From positions 58,928,120 to 58,992,119 of the forward strand of contig CM056583.1 in assembly GCA_029721435.1 (NCBI GenBank): a stretch of DNA of 64,000 nt, written 5' to 3'. Numbering within the stretch: the stretch's first letter is position 1; each line of letters opens with the position of its first letter. Source of the DNA: Gymnothorax reevesii (taxonomy: Eukaryota > Chordata > Actinopteri > Anguilliformes > Muraenidae). A program made the position numbers and the translations under genes. The notes below the pieces were generated by a model that saw only the letters and a program-made list of their open reading frames with translations, was not told the origin of the DNA and searched no databases. This document shows positions 21,801 to 28,148 of the stretch, piece by piece.

Positions 21801-22825
21801 CCAAGGGATATTTCCTCCGACATAATTTTTTAAGAAATGAGAAGCTACTCACTTCATCAGTTAGGGTTAAAATAATTATTGCCAGCTGAAACACATTAAT
21901 CGCTGCAAAATCGTTCCAGTCATAGTATTTATTGGTTTAAATACAAACGACAAATTCTATATCGATTGTGGGGTTATTAAATAAATTTATTTGTCAATTT
22001 AGCAGACTGTTTTTTCCATTGGTTCCCTATAAAGAAATTTGATCTTTCCCCCCCGGCTTGACTGCTGAGCCCATGTTGGCGTGCGGCCCAGCCCCGTTTC
22101 TGTATGTATATCGGTTTCACGGGAATGAGTTATATGGTCTTCTTTCTCAAAATACATTGGGTTGTCTGTGCCTAATGGCAACATCAAACAATAACACAAT
22201 GTTTTTTGTCTGATAGGGGCTCAAGAATAACTCTTGAGTGGTCTCAGAAGGTTGTACAGTCGGGCTGTTTATTGAAACACCCTGAAAAAAAATCGACCAT
22301 CCAATCCGATTAGGGGGTCTCCGTGGCTGGGTTGGACGGTCCATCGTGTTTTTTGGAACAACCCCCTGGATTTTCCACACCAGATGTTTGGCCAATCACT
22401 GAGTTTTTGCACTGCTTTTATAAATCCTCACTACAAAAAGCATGAGCACACAGGTTGGCACTGGTGTATGGAAGTTAAAAATTTGTTTTGCAGTATCTTC
22501 TCCGAAACCTGGTTCAGATTCAGAACCTAAGCGGGCTCAACTGAAGCTTGGATAACTTGCCGGTCTTCTAGTTTGCCAGTTTTGTTTTTAAAAGATTATG
22601 TTTTTGGAGTATGTGTCTAAACGGTAGGGCAATGTGATCTCAAATTTGAGTGATTATTGCAAATTACTACTCTCTATCTCAGCCTGTTTTGTCTGCCTGT
22701 AACTTTCACTTCTTGCTGTGTTTCGTTACCTGCTCAGGACCCAGCCAGTGCCTGTGTTTGCTGAGGAGGAGTCAGAGGATGAAGAAGCTGACAAAGAACC
22801 TGAGTGGAAGAAACGCAAGATTTGA
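860..22825 (+). CDS. wdr70: WDR70, WD repeat-containing protein 70 (18 coding exons)
   Basis: WDR70 is a nuclear WD40-repeat protein. In mammals it is linked to CUL4-DDB1 and RNF20/40-dependent histone H2B monoubiquitination in DNA double-strand-break response. Eighteen GT..AG exons join in one frame to 1947 nt (648 residues plus stop); the human protein is 654. Order: conserved N-terminal GFSGFGKKARTFDLEA (about residues 22-37), an acidic Ser/Asp tract with two GPP motifs (89-158), WD blades from residue 179 to about 500 (VKFWDF, IQIWDR, LKIWDI, VRCLWHP), then a conserved C-terminal tail (HALPMFREARQRSTRKQLE) ending EPEWKKRKI. Exons: 860-884, 1551-1610, 1790-1873, 3108-3204, 3683-3890, 4293-4352, 4944-5077, 5948-6101, 6659-6735, 8255-8429, 8651-8750, 9590-9674, 10434-10572, 11654-11754, 12544-12623, 18391-18507, 19597-19759, 22738-22825. 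Family identity is clear; only the very short first exon is less certain. Confidence 0.97.
1551..1610 (+). CDS. wdr70: WDR70 coding exon 2
   Basis: Residues 9-28, ending with the family-conserved MGFSGFG. Acceptor TTACTTCCAG, donor TTTTG|GTAAGT. Phase 1 in and out. Confidence 0.93.
1790..1873 (+). CDS. wdr70: WDR70 coding exon 3
   Basis: Residues 29-56. Carries KKARTFDLEAIFEQTRRTA, nearly identical to the mammalian N-terminal block. Acceptor CTGGACAG, donor ATTAG|GTGGGC. Confidence 0.95.
   Translation, partial: GRKLGPLIWRLYLSRPGEQRSKGATEH
1874..3107 (+). repeat. WDR70 intron 3; ancient interspersed repeat at about 2600-3000
   Basis: The first 700 nt show nothing recognisable. From about 2600 to 3000 the sequence resembles an old teleost interspersed repeat that includes CCATCTGGCACCAACAACC and ends TGTTCCTAATAAAATTCC before a TG-rich run (3003-3060). 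That ending is typical of fish L2-like retroposon tails. No frame is preserved. Confidence 0.55.
3108..3204 (+). CDS. wdr70: WDR70 coding exon 4
   Basis: Residues 57-88, an Arg/Glu-rich probably helical stretch (ERREEEARAEEA) followed by a Ser-rich linker. Sequence is divergent, but the acceptor TTGCCCAG, the donor TCAAG|GTGCAG and the phase match both neighbours. Confidence 0.88.
3683..3890 (+). CDS. wdr70: WDR70 coding exon 5
   Basis: Residues 89-158: a Ser/Asp-rich acidic region with LIGPP and FVGPPLPP motifs, then a run of Glu and Asp ending DEDDD. This corresponds to the acidic linker ahead of the WD domain. Acceptor CTGCCCGCAG, donor GATGAC|GTATGT, phase 0 out. Confidence 0.93.
4293..4352 (+). 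CDS. wdr70: WDR70 coding exon 6
   Basis: Twenty codons (159-178) with IPDTHEITLQHGTKT, a conserved lead-in to the first WD blade. Acceptor TTTCTCACAG, donor AAACG|GTAAGA. Confidence 0.95.
4944..5077 (+). CDS. wdr70: WDR70 coding exon 7
   Basis: Residues 179-222, the first WD blade (GARLVTGGYDYDVKFWDF). Acceptor GATTTCCAG, donor GAATG|GTAAAT, phase 2 out. Confidence 0.96.
5078..5947. other. WDR70 intron 7, no feature seen
   Basis: AT-rich intron sequence without terminal repeats, coding similarity or tandem structure that I can recognise. Smaller introns at 885-1550, 3205-3682, 3891-4292 and 4353-4943 are likewise unremarkable. Confidence 0.6.
5948..6101 (+). CDS. wdr70: WDR70 coding exon 8
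   Basis: Residues 223-274, including HQIKSLQYSITGDVILVV and KGDQYIVDMANTK, near-identical to vertebrate WDR70. Acceptor TTTCTTTAG, donor ACTAAG|GTACGG. Confidence 0.96.
6143..6573 (-). mobile_element. Internally deleted Tc1-type MITE in WDR70 intron 8
   Basis: A 431-bp element flanked by TA on both sides (6141-6142 and 6574-6575). The left end starts CACTGCTGTGAAAAAGTA and the right end closes TTTTCACAGCACTG, the terminal repeat of the teleost Tc1 type seen again at 27 kb and 41.6 kb. Inside is only the region upstream of the transposase gene, in minus orientation, so it is a deletion derivative without coding capacity. Confidence 0.8.
6659..6735 (+). CDS. wdr70: WDR70 coding exon 9
   Basis: Residues 275-299 (GHTAMLNSGCWHPKIKEEF), a WD blade start. 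Acceptor CTTGAACAG, donor GATGG|GTGAGT, phase 2 out. Confidence 0.95.
7309..7556. mobile_element. Hairpin-ended repeat A (WDR70 intron 9)
   Basis: The left end is a GC-rich hairpin, GTCCCCCGCCG (7309-7319) pairing with CGGCGGGAC (7336-7344). Inside lies ATATCTCAAGAACGAATAG, then CGGATTTTCTTCAAATTT. The right end repeats the arm as GGCGGGGGAC (7523-7532) followed by a small GACACGTTAGTGGC fold. No coding frame is supported. The rest of intron 9 (6736-8254) shows nothing else. Confidence 0.6.
8255..8429 (+). CDS. wdr70: WDR70 coding exon 10
   Basis: Residues 300-358 with TVRTWDLN, YSRDGKLIAAGCQDGTIQIW and DRNLS. Acceptor CTGCCTTCAG, donor CTTAGT|GTAAGG, phase 0 out. Confidence 0.96.
8651..8750 (+). 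CDS. wdr70: WDR70 coding exon 11
   Basis: Residues 359-391 with VHTKFHCRKAH and TFSYDGTTLASRGG. Acceptor TCCGTTTCAG, donor AGGAG|GTGAGA. Confidence 0.95.
8751..9589. other. WDR70 intron 11, no feature seen
   Basis: Ordinary intron sequence with no recognisable repeat. ORFs running out of exon 11 into it are read-through of the exon frame. Confidence 0.6.
9590..9674 (+). CDS. wdr70: WDR70 coding exon 12
   Basis: Residues 392-419 with DDTLKIWDIRNFTKPLN, a WD blade end. Acceptor ATCATGCAG, donor CCCAT|GTGAGT, phase 2 out, joining exon 13 through Met. Confidence 0.95.
9675..11653. other. WDR70 introns 12 and 13, low-complexity tract only
   Basis: Intron 12 holds a long poly-T tract (about 10070-10145). 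Intron 13 (10573-11653) shows no repeat or conserved block that I recognise. Exon 13 lies between them at 10434-10572. Confidence 0.55.
10434..10572 (+). CDS. wdr70: WDR70 coding exon 13
   Basis: Residues 420-466 with TDCCFSPDDRLLVTGTS and GKLVFFDRASFQKVYEIEV, highly conserved. Acceptor TCTCCTAG, donor GATGCG|GTGAGT. Confidence 0.96.
11654..11754 (+). CDS. wdr70: WDR70 coding exon 14
   Basis: Residues 467-499 with SVVRCLWHPKLNQIMVGTGN and LAKVYYDP, the last clear WD blade. Acceptor TGCGTCAG, donor CAGAG|GTAAGC, phase 2 out. Confidence 0.96.
11755..12543. other. WDR70 intron 14, no feature seen
   Basis: No terminal repeats, tandem arrays or coding similarity recognised. Confidence 0.55.
12544..12623 (+). 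CDS. wdr70: WDR70 coding exon 15
   Basis: Residues 500-526 with GAKLCVVKSKRK and ETLTQDYIIT. Acceptor TTTTGTAG, donor CACTC|GTGAGT. It precedes the 5.8-kb repeat-filled intron. Confidence 0.95.
12624..13575. other. First kilobase of WDR70 intron 15, no feature seen
   Basis: AT-rich sequence with short T runs only. The repeat-dense part of this intron begins with the SINE that follows. Confidence 0.5.
13576..13936 (+). repeat. Teleost tRNA-type SINE, near full length
   Basis: Starts GGGCGGCACGGTGGCACAG and contains GGTTTCCTCCGGGTACTCC, CCCACAGTCCAAAGACATGC and GATAGGCTCCAGCTCCCC, ending in GATGGATGGATGG. This is the very common fish SINE with a tRNA-like head and a GGAT-repeat tail. Reading frames crossing it on either strand are not genes. 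Decayed relatives sit at 37375-37630 and 57130-57490. Confidence 0.85.
14100..14512. repeat. Decayed repetitive intron sequence left of element B
   Basis: Contains GGACGGACGACCTTCCACC and several loose variants of an AAAATGGTCACCAGACCTCC phrase, which recur at about 14690. This looks like eroded copies of the repeat type that includes elements B and C. No boundaries can be set. Confidence 0.35.
14512..14690. mobile_element. Hairpin-ended repeat B (WDR70 intron 15)
   Basis: Left end GTCCCCCGCCGCCGCGG folds onto GGAGCGGGACA. CCGTCCGTCCGTTTGACCG follows. The right side has GGCGGGGGACATGG (14649-14662) and a GCCACGTTTAGTGGC fold. It shares both ends with repeat A at 7309 but has a shortened interior. 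Confidence 0.6.
14821..15126. mobile_element. Hairpin-ended repeat C (WDR70 intron 15)
   Basis: About 306 bp. The left end GTCTCCCCCTTCC appears twice (14821 and 14841) and the right end GGAAGGGGGAGAC (15114-15126) is its exact reverse complement. The interior has CATAACTCGGAAACTGTTCG, then CGATTCTCACCAAATTTG. It has no coding frame. Confidence 0.65.
15127..16326. other. Middle of WDR70 intron 15, no clear feature
   Basis: No terminal repeats or conserved coding blocks recognised. Minus-strand ORFs around 14996-15501 cover repeat C and its flank and show no domain. Confidence 0.45.
16327..16708. mobile_element. Foldback MITE with about 95-bp inverted arms
   Basis: The left arm (about 16332-16425; TTTTGAATAACGTTGATTG, later CTCACCTTATCTGGGAG) is the reverse complement, with scattered mismatches, of the right arm (about 16608-16705; CTTAAGGTGAGATGAGAT, later CATTTCAATCAACATTATTC). 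The whole could fold into one long hairpin. A partial relative of its right half lies at about 44400-44530. Confidence 0.7.
16883..17392. repeat. Minisatellite, about 50-bp unit, left half
   Basis: Tandem units of about 50 bp built from TGTTCTGGGTATTGTAGAGC, TGTAGTGTTCTGGATGTTGT and AGTTTTGTTG. Some units are shortened or carry a variant with AAAATAGTTTTATTG. Long open frames on both strands here are by-products of the repeat. Confidence 0.9.
17393..18004. mobile_element. Element with perfect GC-rich inverted ends, inserted in the minisatellite
   Basis: Both ends carry CTGCAGGGGGCCGCCAAGC as a perfect 19-bp inverted repeat (17393-17411 and 17986-18004). The outer CTGCAG is probably minisatellite sequence duplicated at the target, leaving GGGGCCGCCAAGC as the terminal repeat. 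The motif TGTCACGGAATTAC occurs at 17412, 17581 and 17778, and as TGTCACGGAATGAC at 17803, all in one orientation. The AT-rich interior has no coding frame. It looks like a non-autonomous DNA transposon; superfamily not recognised. Confidence 0.75.
18005..18358. repeat. Minisatellite, about 50-bp unit, right half
   Basis: Continues the array of 16883-17392 after the inserted element, including the same AAAATAGTTTTATTG variant unit near its left end. It ends about 30 nt before WDR70 exon 16, so the array approaches that exon's branch-point region. Confidence 0.9.
18391..18507 (+). CDS. wdr70: WDR70 coding exon 16
   Basis: Residues 527-565 with HALPMFREARQRSTRKQLE and DRLDPLKSHKPEPPVSGP, nearly invariant in vertebrates. 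Acceptor TTTCTCTCAG, donor ACCAG|GTATGA. Confidence 0.96.
18508..19596. other. WDR70 intron 16 with TG-rich tract
   Basis: No transposon ends recognised. A TG/CG-rich low-complexity stretch runs from about 19455 to 19555. Confidence 0.6.
19597..19759 (+). CDS. wdr70: WDR70 coding exon 17
   Basis: Residues 566-619 with HGGTLSSYIVKNIALDKTDD and SNPREAILRHA. Acceptor CATGTGCAG, donor AAAGC|GTGAGT, phase 2 out. Confidence 0.96.
19877..20895. mobile_element. Hairpin-ended repeat D (WDR70 intron 17), interrupted
   Basis: The left hairpin CCCGATGACGAAATGTCGGGG (19879-19899) is followed by GGGTATATGG. The interior contains diverged tandem copies (roughly 160-180 bp) of a block with CCGTCC, CGATCGATATCTCGAAA, TTCTTTTCAAATTTGGCAC and CTCTACCACAGG. 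The right end GGGGACGTCGGGGGTATTGG (20877-20896) resembles the left. An AATTCC-rich palindrome (20310-20530) is inserted inside. No coding frame. Confidence 0.6.
20310..20535. repeat. AATTCC-rich inverted repeat inside repeat D
   Basis: CAATTCCTTTTGGTCAATTC-type sequence (about 20313-20355) is mirrored by GAATTGACCAAAAGGAATTG (about 20488-20512), with about 130 nt between the arms. Repeat D resumes on both sides (TTTGGCGCACATACACTC before, TTTGGCACACACACTCTC after), so this is an insertion. Confidence 0.65.
21175..21415 (+). repeat. Unclassified interspersed repeat, copy 1
   Basis: Closely matches 26478-26706 in the same orientation. Shared blocks include GATCAGAT, GTTGGTGGTTTGTTAGGC, CAGATGATGACCAGT and AAATAAGTGGTCTT. 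No coding frame or terminal structure. The rest of intron 17 (21416-22737) shows nothing recognisable. Confidence 0.65.
22738..22825 (+). CDS. wdr70: WDR70 coding exon 18 and stop
   Basis: Last residues 620-648 with an acidic patch (EEESEDEEADKE) and the conserved end PEWKKRKI, then TGA. The basic KKRK is a plausible nuclear localisation signal. Acceptor ACCTGCTCAG. Confidence 0.96.
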
Positions 22826-23090
22826 GCCGTACGCCAACCACTGTCATTCCTCCTTATTCCATCAAATTAAGCTTAGGAGGCACAGGCTACTATGGTTACT
22901 GCTAGCACAGCAAACGTGTCCAGCTTGGTCTTAACCCCTATGCGTTTTTATTGACTCTGAGTATATGTGAATAACTTCAGCTGGTATTTACCTCTAAAAT
23001 TTTGTATATGTGTCTGAAGTAAATTAAATTTTTGTACGCATGCTTGTACGTTTTTTTGGTTAATGTCAATAAATGTGGCTGACTCTTCCC
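22826..23090 (+). promoter_or_regulatory. WDR70 3' UTR with poly(A) signal
   Basis: AT-rich sequence after the stop. A canonical AATAAA lies at 23068-23073, about 240 nt downstream, followed by a GT-rich stretch. No other gene intervenes. Confidence 0.8.
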
Positions 23091-23166
23091 CCCCACAATT
23101 CATCCTCTGTGGGACCATAGATGGATTAAATGATCGTATTGGCCAAGGCTATAGTTTACTTAATTA

Positions 23167-23957
23167 TATCCCCGAACACCGAATGGCGTTCCGGGGGATA
23201 TTATGTTTTTGGTCCGGTCGCCGCGGCCGCCGCACTACGTGTTAACGCGATAACTTCAGTGATATTTCAATTACAAATTTCAAGTTTTGCACATAAGTAA
23301 GCATCATAAAGAGGAAGAACTGATTCGATTTTGGACAATTTACAATCTCTAGATTGGCCACCAGGGGCCAAAAACTGATTTACATGCTAATGTGATAACT
23401 GCTGTAATATTTCAATTAGAAATTCCAAGTTTTGCATATAAGTAAGTATCATAAAGAGGAAGAACTGATTCAATTTTGGACAACTTACAATTTCTAGATT
23501 GGCCACCAGGGGCCAAAAACTGGAACAATCACTGTTTTTATCATATCTCTGGAAATATTTGTCCGATTGACCTCAAATCAAGTGCAAATGAAAGGTCATG
23601 ACCTGAGGATGTGTCCCACAATGACATTATACCTGTTTGGTTCATTATTTTGACTCAGGATGGAGCTTTGTCACATAAAATTCACCATTTTTGCTATATC
23701 TTTGAAACTATTTCTCCAATTGACATGAAACTATGGGCAACTGCAAGGTCATGACCTCACAATGTATCACATGATGACATCATTCCTGTATAGTTCAATA
23801 TTTTGCCACCAGGTGGCGCTTTGTGATGGAAAATTACCATTTTGGCCATATCTTCAGAACAATTTGACCGATTGACCTGAAATTAAGTTCAAATGAAAGT
23901 CTATTCAAGGTCTATTCAAGGATTGGGGAATTGGAGGATTGGGGGCGTTCGGGGATA
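23167..23957. mobile_element. Hairpin-ended repeat E with internal tandem blocks
   Basis: About 791 bp. Left end TATCCCCGAACACC folds onto GGCGTTCCGGGGG (23170-23197). The right end GGCGTTCGGGGATA (23944-23957) matches the left inverted. The interior has a near-perfect duplication with a period of about 145 bp (blocks from 23249 and 23394, each with TTGGCCACCAGGGGCCAAAA), then looser copies with TTGACCGATTGACCTGAAAT. It lies just past the WDR70 poly(A) signal. Confidence 0.65.
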
Positions 23958-24139
23958 AATCCGACGGCATAAGCCTAGTTGTAATTGCAACTTGCAATTT
24001 GAGTTAAGTTTGAGGTACAGTTGGCTTATGTACCATTTTACAATACATTTTTCTTAATTTAGCTCTGTACTCCTCCATTGTTTTCCAGTCATACAATGCT
24101 CTTGTATTCAGTGTGCAGGTTCTTAGCGGTTTAAAGTTA

Positions 24140-25807
24140 CAACCCCAATTCTGAAATAGTTGGGACAAAGTGTAAATTGTGACTAAAATCTAAACGCAAT
24201 GACTTTCAAATCGCACCAGACTGTATTTTATTCACCGTAGAATAAAGATAACACAGCAAATCTTGAAACCGAGAAATTTTTATCCACAAAATGAGCTCAT
24301 TTCAAATTTTATGGCTGCAACAGGTCTCAAAAAAGTTGGGACAGGGGCCTGTTTTCCATGGATCCCCTCTTCTTTTTAACACAGAGTGGAGGCGTCTGGG
24401 TATTGAGGAGACAAGTTTCTTGAGTTTAGCCATTGGAATTTGATCCCACTCTTGTTTAATACAGGCTTCCAGCTGCTGGAGAGTTTTGGGTCTCCTTTGA
24501 CTGACTTTTCATTTAGTTATGCACCAGATGTTCTCAGTTCGTAAAAAAGATCAGGACTGCCAGCAGGCCAGTTCAGCACACAGACTCTACTACTTCGAAG
24601 CCATGCTGTTGTAATAGCTGCAGTATGTGGTTTTGCATTGTCCTGCTGAAATACACAAGGCCTTCCCTGGAACAGATGTCGTCTGGAGGGGAGCACATGT
24701 TACTCTAAAACCTTAACCTTTCAGCATTCATGGTGCTTTTTAAAACATGCAAGTGTCCCACACCATATGCACTAATGCATCCCATACCATCAGAGATACT
24801 GGCTTTTGAACTGAACGCTGATTAGAGGAGGGGTGGTCTATCTCCTCTTTAGCCTGGTGGACACAACCCCATGATTTCCAACAAGAGTGTCAAATTTGTA
24901 CTTGTCTGGTCACAGGACACTTTGCCACTTTGCTACAGTTCATTTTAAATGAGCCTTGGCCCACAGAACACAGCAGTACTTCTGGATCATGCTCAACAAT
25001 GGCTTCCTTTTTGCATTGTAGAGTTTTAGGTGGCATCTGTGGATGGCACAGCGGACTGCGTTTACAGACAGTGGTTTCTTGAAGTATTCCTGGGCCCATT
25101 TTGTAATGTCAATGACAGAATCATGCCGGTGAATGATGCAGCGGCGTCTGAGGGCCCGAAGATCACGGGCGTCCAGTAAAGGTCTTCGGCCTCATCCCTT
25201 ACGCACAAAGATTTTTCCAGTTTCTCTGAATCTTTTGGTGATGTTATCGAGGGCTGACTGCAACAAACAGTTGTGTCCAGATGTTTTACATTGGACATAG
25301 CTGTTTTTTGCAGTCAGCTCTCGTTTTGCACAGTTGATGATGAGACCTTCAAAGCCTTTGCAATTTGACGCTGAGGAACATTGTTTGTAAAGTATTCCAC
25401 AATTTTTTTACCCAAGCCTTCACAGGTTGGAGAGCCTTTGTCCATCTTTACTTCTGAGAGACTCAGCCTCTCTAAGACATCCCTTTTATACCCAATCATG
25501 TGACACACCTGATGCCAGTTAACTTAATTGCTTGCTAAATGTTCTTTCAGCTGATTCGCTCATATATTTATTGTGTTTTCAGCCCATTTCTGCCTGTGTC
25601 CCAACTTTTTTGAGACCTGCTGCGGCCAGAAAATTGGAAATAAGCTCATTTTGTGGATAAAAATGTAGAATTTTTCAGTTTCAACATTTGAAATCTTATC
25701 TATGTTCTGTTGTAAATAACATATTGGCTCATCTGATCTGAAAGTCATTGCATTTTGATTTTATTCACGATTTACATTATTTTCCAACTATTTTGGAATT
25801 GGGGTCG
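24140..25807 (-). mobile_element. Tc1/mariner-type transposon, 1668 bp, transposase broken
   Basis: Flanked by TA (24138-24139, 25808-25809). Ends CAACCCCAATTCTG and TTTTGGAATTGGGGTCG are imperfect inverted repeats of the teleost family seen at 51.4, 52.8 and 61.1 kb. The minus strand carries decayed transposase pieces, for example MIGYKRDVLERLSLSEVK near the start (25440-25508) and QIAKALKVSSSTV, a helix-turn-helix-like segment (about 25320-25360). The frame is broken several times. Confidence 0.8.
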
Positions 25808-26477
25808 TATATTTCTACATTTTGGGCTCACAGGTTCAAAAATGAGTGCACTTAGTCAACATCGTCCCGCCATTTAAGGGGATTGTGCAGTTTTGGGCTA
25901 GTGGTTCTGCTAGTGGTTGAAAGGAAAAACACATCTGCTTATAAACATCATGAAAGACACTGAAATCAACAAGTTTTTGGATATTTGCAAATTATCACAA
26001 TGCTTACCTTTTCAATAAGGTCGTTGAACAAATTCAATGAAGGCTTTGTTCTCACGGTCGAACTAGTCAGCCACAGGCGGAAAATTTTGAAAAATCCCTG
26101 TTTAATCGGAGTGTGCATGAATCCATGTAAACAGGGATATTTGTGAGATATTTGTTTTTATTAGCCATGTAAATTGGAACATTGTCCTTTTTGGAATAAG
26201 GTAACCGTTGGGATATTTTGTGCATGTATATGAAGTCATGGATTCTACTTAGCTAGCTATTATGTCCCCTATTATGCTGATCCTTCTTTTAATACATACA
26301 AGTAATGTTATACTGTTGGATGTCCGTACTCAACCTCTGTAAAGTTCTGAGAACATGATTTCCTGAACATGATTTCCTCTGAACAGCTCGTCCTGAGATC
26401 TTCACAAGATCTGCGCAAAACCTAACGTCCAGTTGTTGCGTCCCATCAGGACAGACCTGGCCGGAGCCAATCACACC

Positions 26478-26706
26478 TTATTATTAAACGTGCATTTGTG
26501 TTACCAATTTGTGATCAGATCTCAGTTGGTGGTTTGTTAGGCTTGTTGTTTCAGATGATGACCAGTAAAGGCTGGTTGGCTGAAATTGCAGGAGATAAAA
26601 AAAATCTTTTACTCAAAATTTACTTTAAATCTTCTAACAAATAAGTGGTCTTCAGTCGGTGTGCAAATAATTCCCTTGATTTATAAGTTTTCCCATTATA
26701 AAAAAA
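26478..26706 (+). repeat. Unclassified interspersed repeat, copy 2
   Basis: Second copy of the repeat at 21175-21415, same orientation, about 5.3 kb away. Similarity begins near TTATTAAACGTGCATTTGTG and fades after TTTTCCCATTATAAAAAAATG. Confidence 0.65.
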
Positions 26707-26709
26707 TGA

Positions 26710-26830
26710 CATCCTGCCAGATAGCTCATTCTGTTAAGGCACTGCGTTGCAGTGCAGTGCAGTGCAGAAGTGACTGCATTGCAGTGCAGAAGTGACTATC
26801 ACGTTGCAGGTTCGAGCCTCGGAGCCTCAA
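26710..26830 (+). repeat. tRNA-like SINE head with internal duplication
   Basis: AGATAGCTCATTCTGTTAAGG resembles a tRNA A-box region and AGGTTCGAGCCTCGG matches a B box. Between them GCAGTGCAGAAGTGACT occurs twice, so the spacing is too long for a functional tRNA. Best read as a tRNA-derived SINE fragment. Confidence 0.5.
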
Positions 26831-28146
26831 TTTCACCCCGGAATTCTCCTTTAAATCATGAATTAACTGTGATTAACCACATTTTTTTGTTCAATTTCAC
26901 AAGCCATACCCAGGCCTGATTACTGCCAGACCTGTTCAATCGAGAAATCACTTAAATAGAACCTGTCTGACAAAGTGAACTAGGCTAAAAGATCTCAAAA
27001 AAGCAACACATGATGCCATGATTTAAAGAAATTCAAGAACAGATGAGAAAGTCATTGACATCTGTCAGTCTGGAAAAGGTTACAAAGCCATCTCTAAGGC
27101 TTTGAGACTCCAGCTAACCCCAGCCAATCTGAAGAAAACTTGGAACAGTGGTGATCCTTCCCAGGATTGGCCAGCCTACCAAAATTACTCCAAGTACACA
27201 TCGACGACTCATCCAGGAGGTCACAAAAGAACTCAGCACAACGTGAAAAACTACAGGCCTCACTTGCCTCAGTTAAAGTCAGTGTTCATGATTCAACAAA
27301 AGAAAGAGACTGGGTAAAAATGGCATCCATGGGAGAGTTCCAAGGCGAAAACTACTGCTGACCAAAAAGAACACATAGACTTGTCTCCCATTTGCCAAAA
27401 AAACATCTTGATGATCCCCTAGACTTTTGGGAAAATATTCTGTGGACTGATGAGACAAAAGTTGAACTTTTTGGAAGGTTAGCATCACATTAAATCTGGC
27501 ATAAAACTAACGCAGCATTCCATAAAAAGAACATCATACCAACAGTCAAACGTGGTGGTGGTAGTGTGATGGTTTTGGGCTGCTTTGCTGCTTCAGGACC
27601 TGGACGTCTTGCAGTAATTGATGGAACCATGAATTCTGTTCCCTACCAGAAAATCCTGAAGGAGTATATCTGCCCATCAGTTTGTGACCTCAAGCTCAAG
27701 CGCCCTTGGGTTATGCAGCAGGACAATGATCCAAAACACACCAGCAAGTCCCCCACTGAATGGCTTAAAAAAACAAAAGGAAGGCTTTGGAGTGGCCTAG
27801 TCCGGACTTAAATCTAATTGAGATACTGTAGCATGACCAAACAGGCCATTCATGCTCAAAAGCCCTCCAATGTGGCTGAATTAAAACATTCTGCGAAGAA
27901 GAGTGGGCCAAAATTCCTCCACAGCGATGTGAAATACTCATTGCTTTTTCACATAGGGCCAGGTTGGTGTGGATAGCTTTTTCCCACCATAAATGAAATC
28001 GTCATTTAAAAATTAAATGTTGTATTTACTTGAGTTATCTTTGTCTAATATTAAAATTTGTTTGATGATCTGAAACATTTAAGTGTGACAAATATGCAAA
28101 AAAAAAAAAAAGATCAGGAAGGGGCAAATACTTTCTCACAGGACTG
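26826..28146 (+). mobile_element. Chimeric Tc1-type transposon, transposase broken
   Basis: Plus-strand Tc1 element whose right end GGGGCAAATACTTTCTCACAGGACTG is followed by TA (28147-28148). The left terminal repeat is missing; in its place is a short piece of another repeat (AATTTCACCCCGGAATTC). Transposase remnants include CFAASGPGRLAVIDGTMNS and WVMQQDNDPKHTSKS (about 27580-27760), which hold the second catalytic Asp region. Stops and frameshifts break the gene. Confidence 0.85.
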
Positions 28147-28148
28147 TA

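Noticed and set aside
26710..26830. Functional tRNA gene
   Set aside because: The distance between box-like segments is too long, no acceptor stem forms, and a duplication disrupts the middle.
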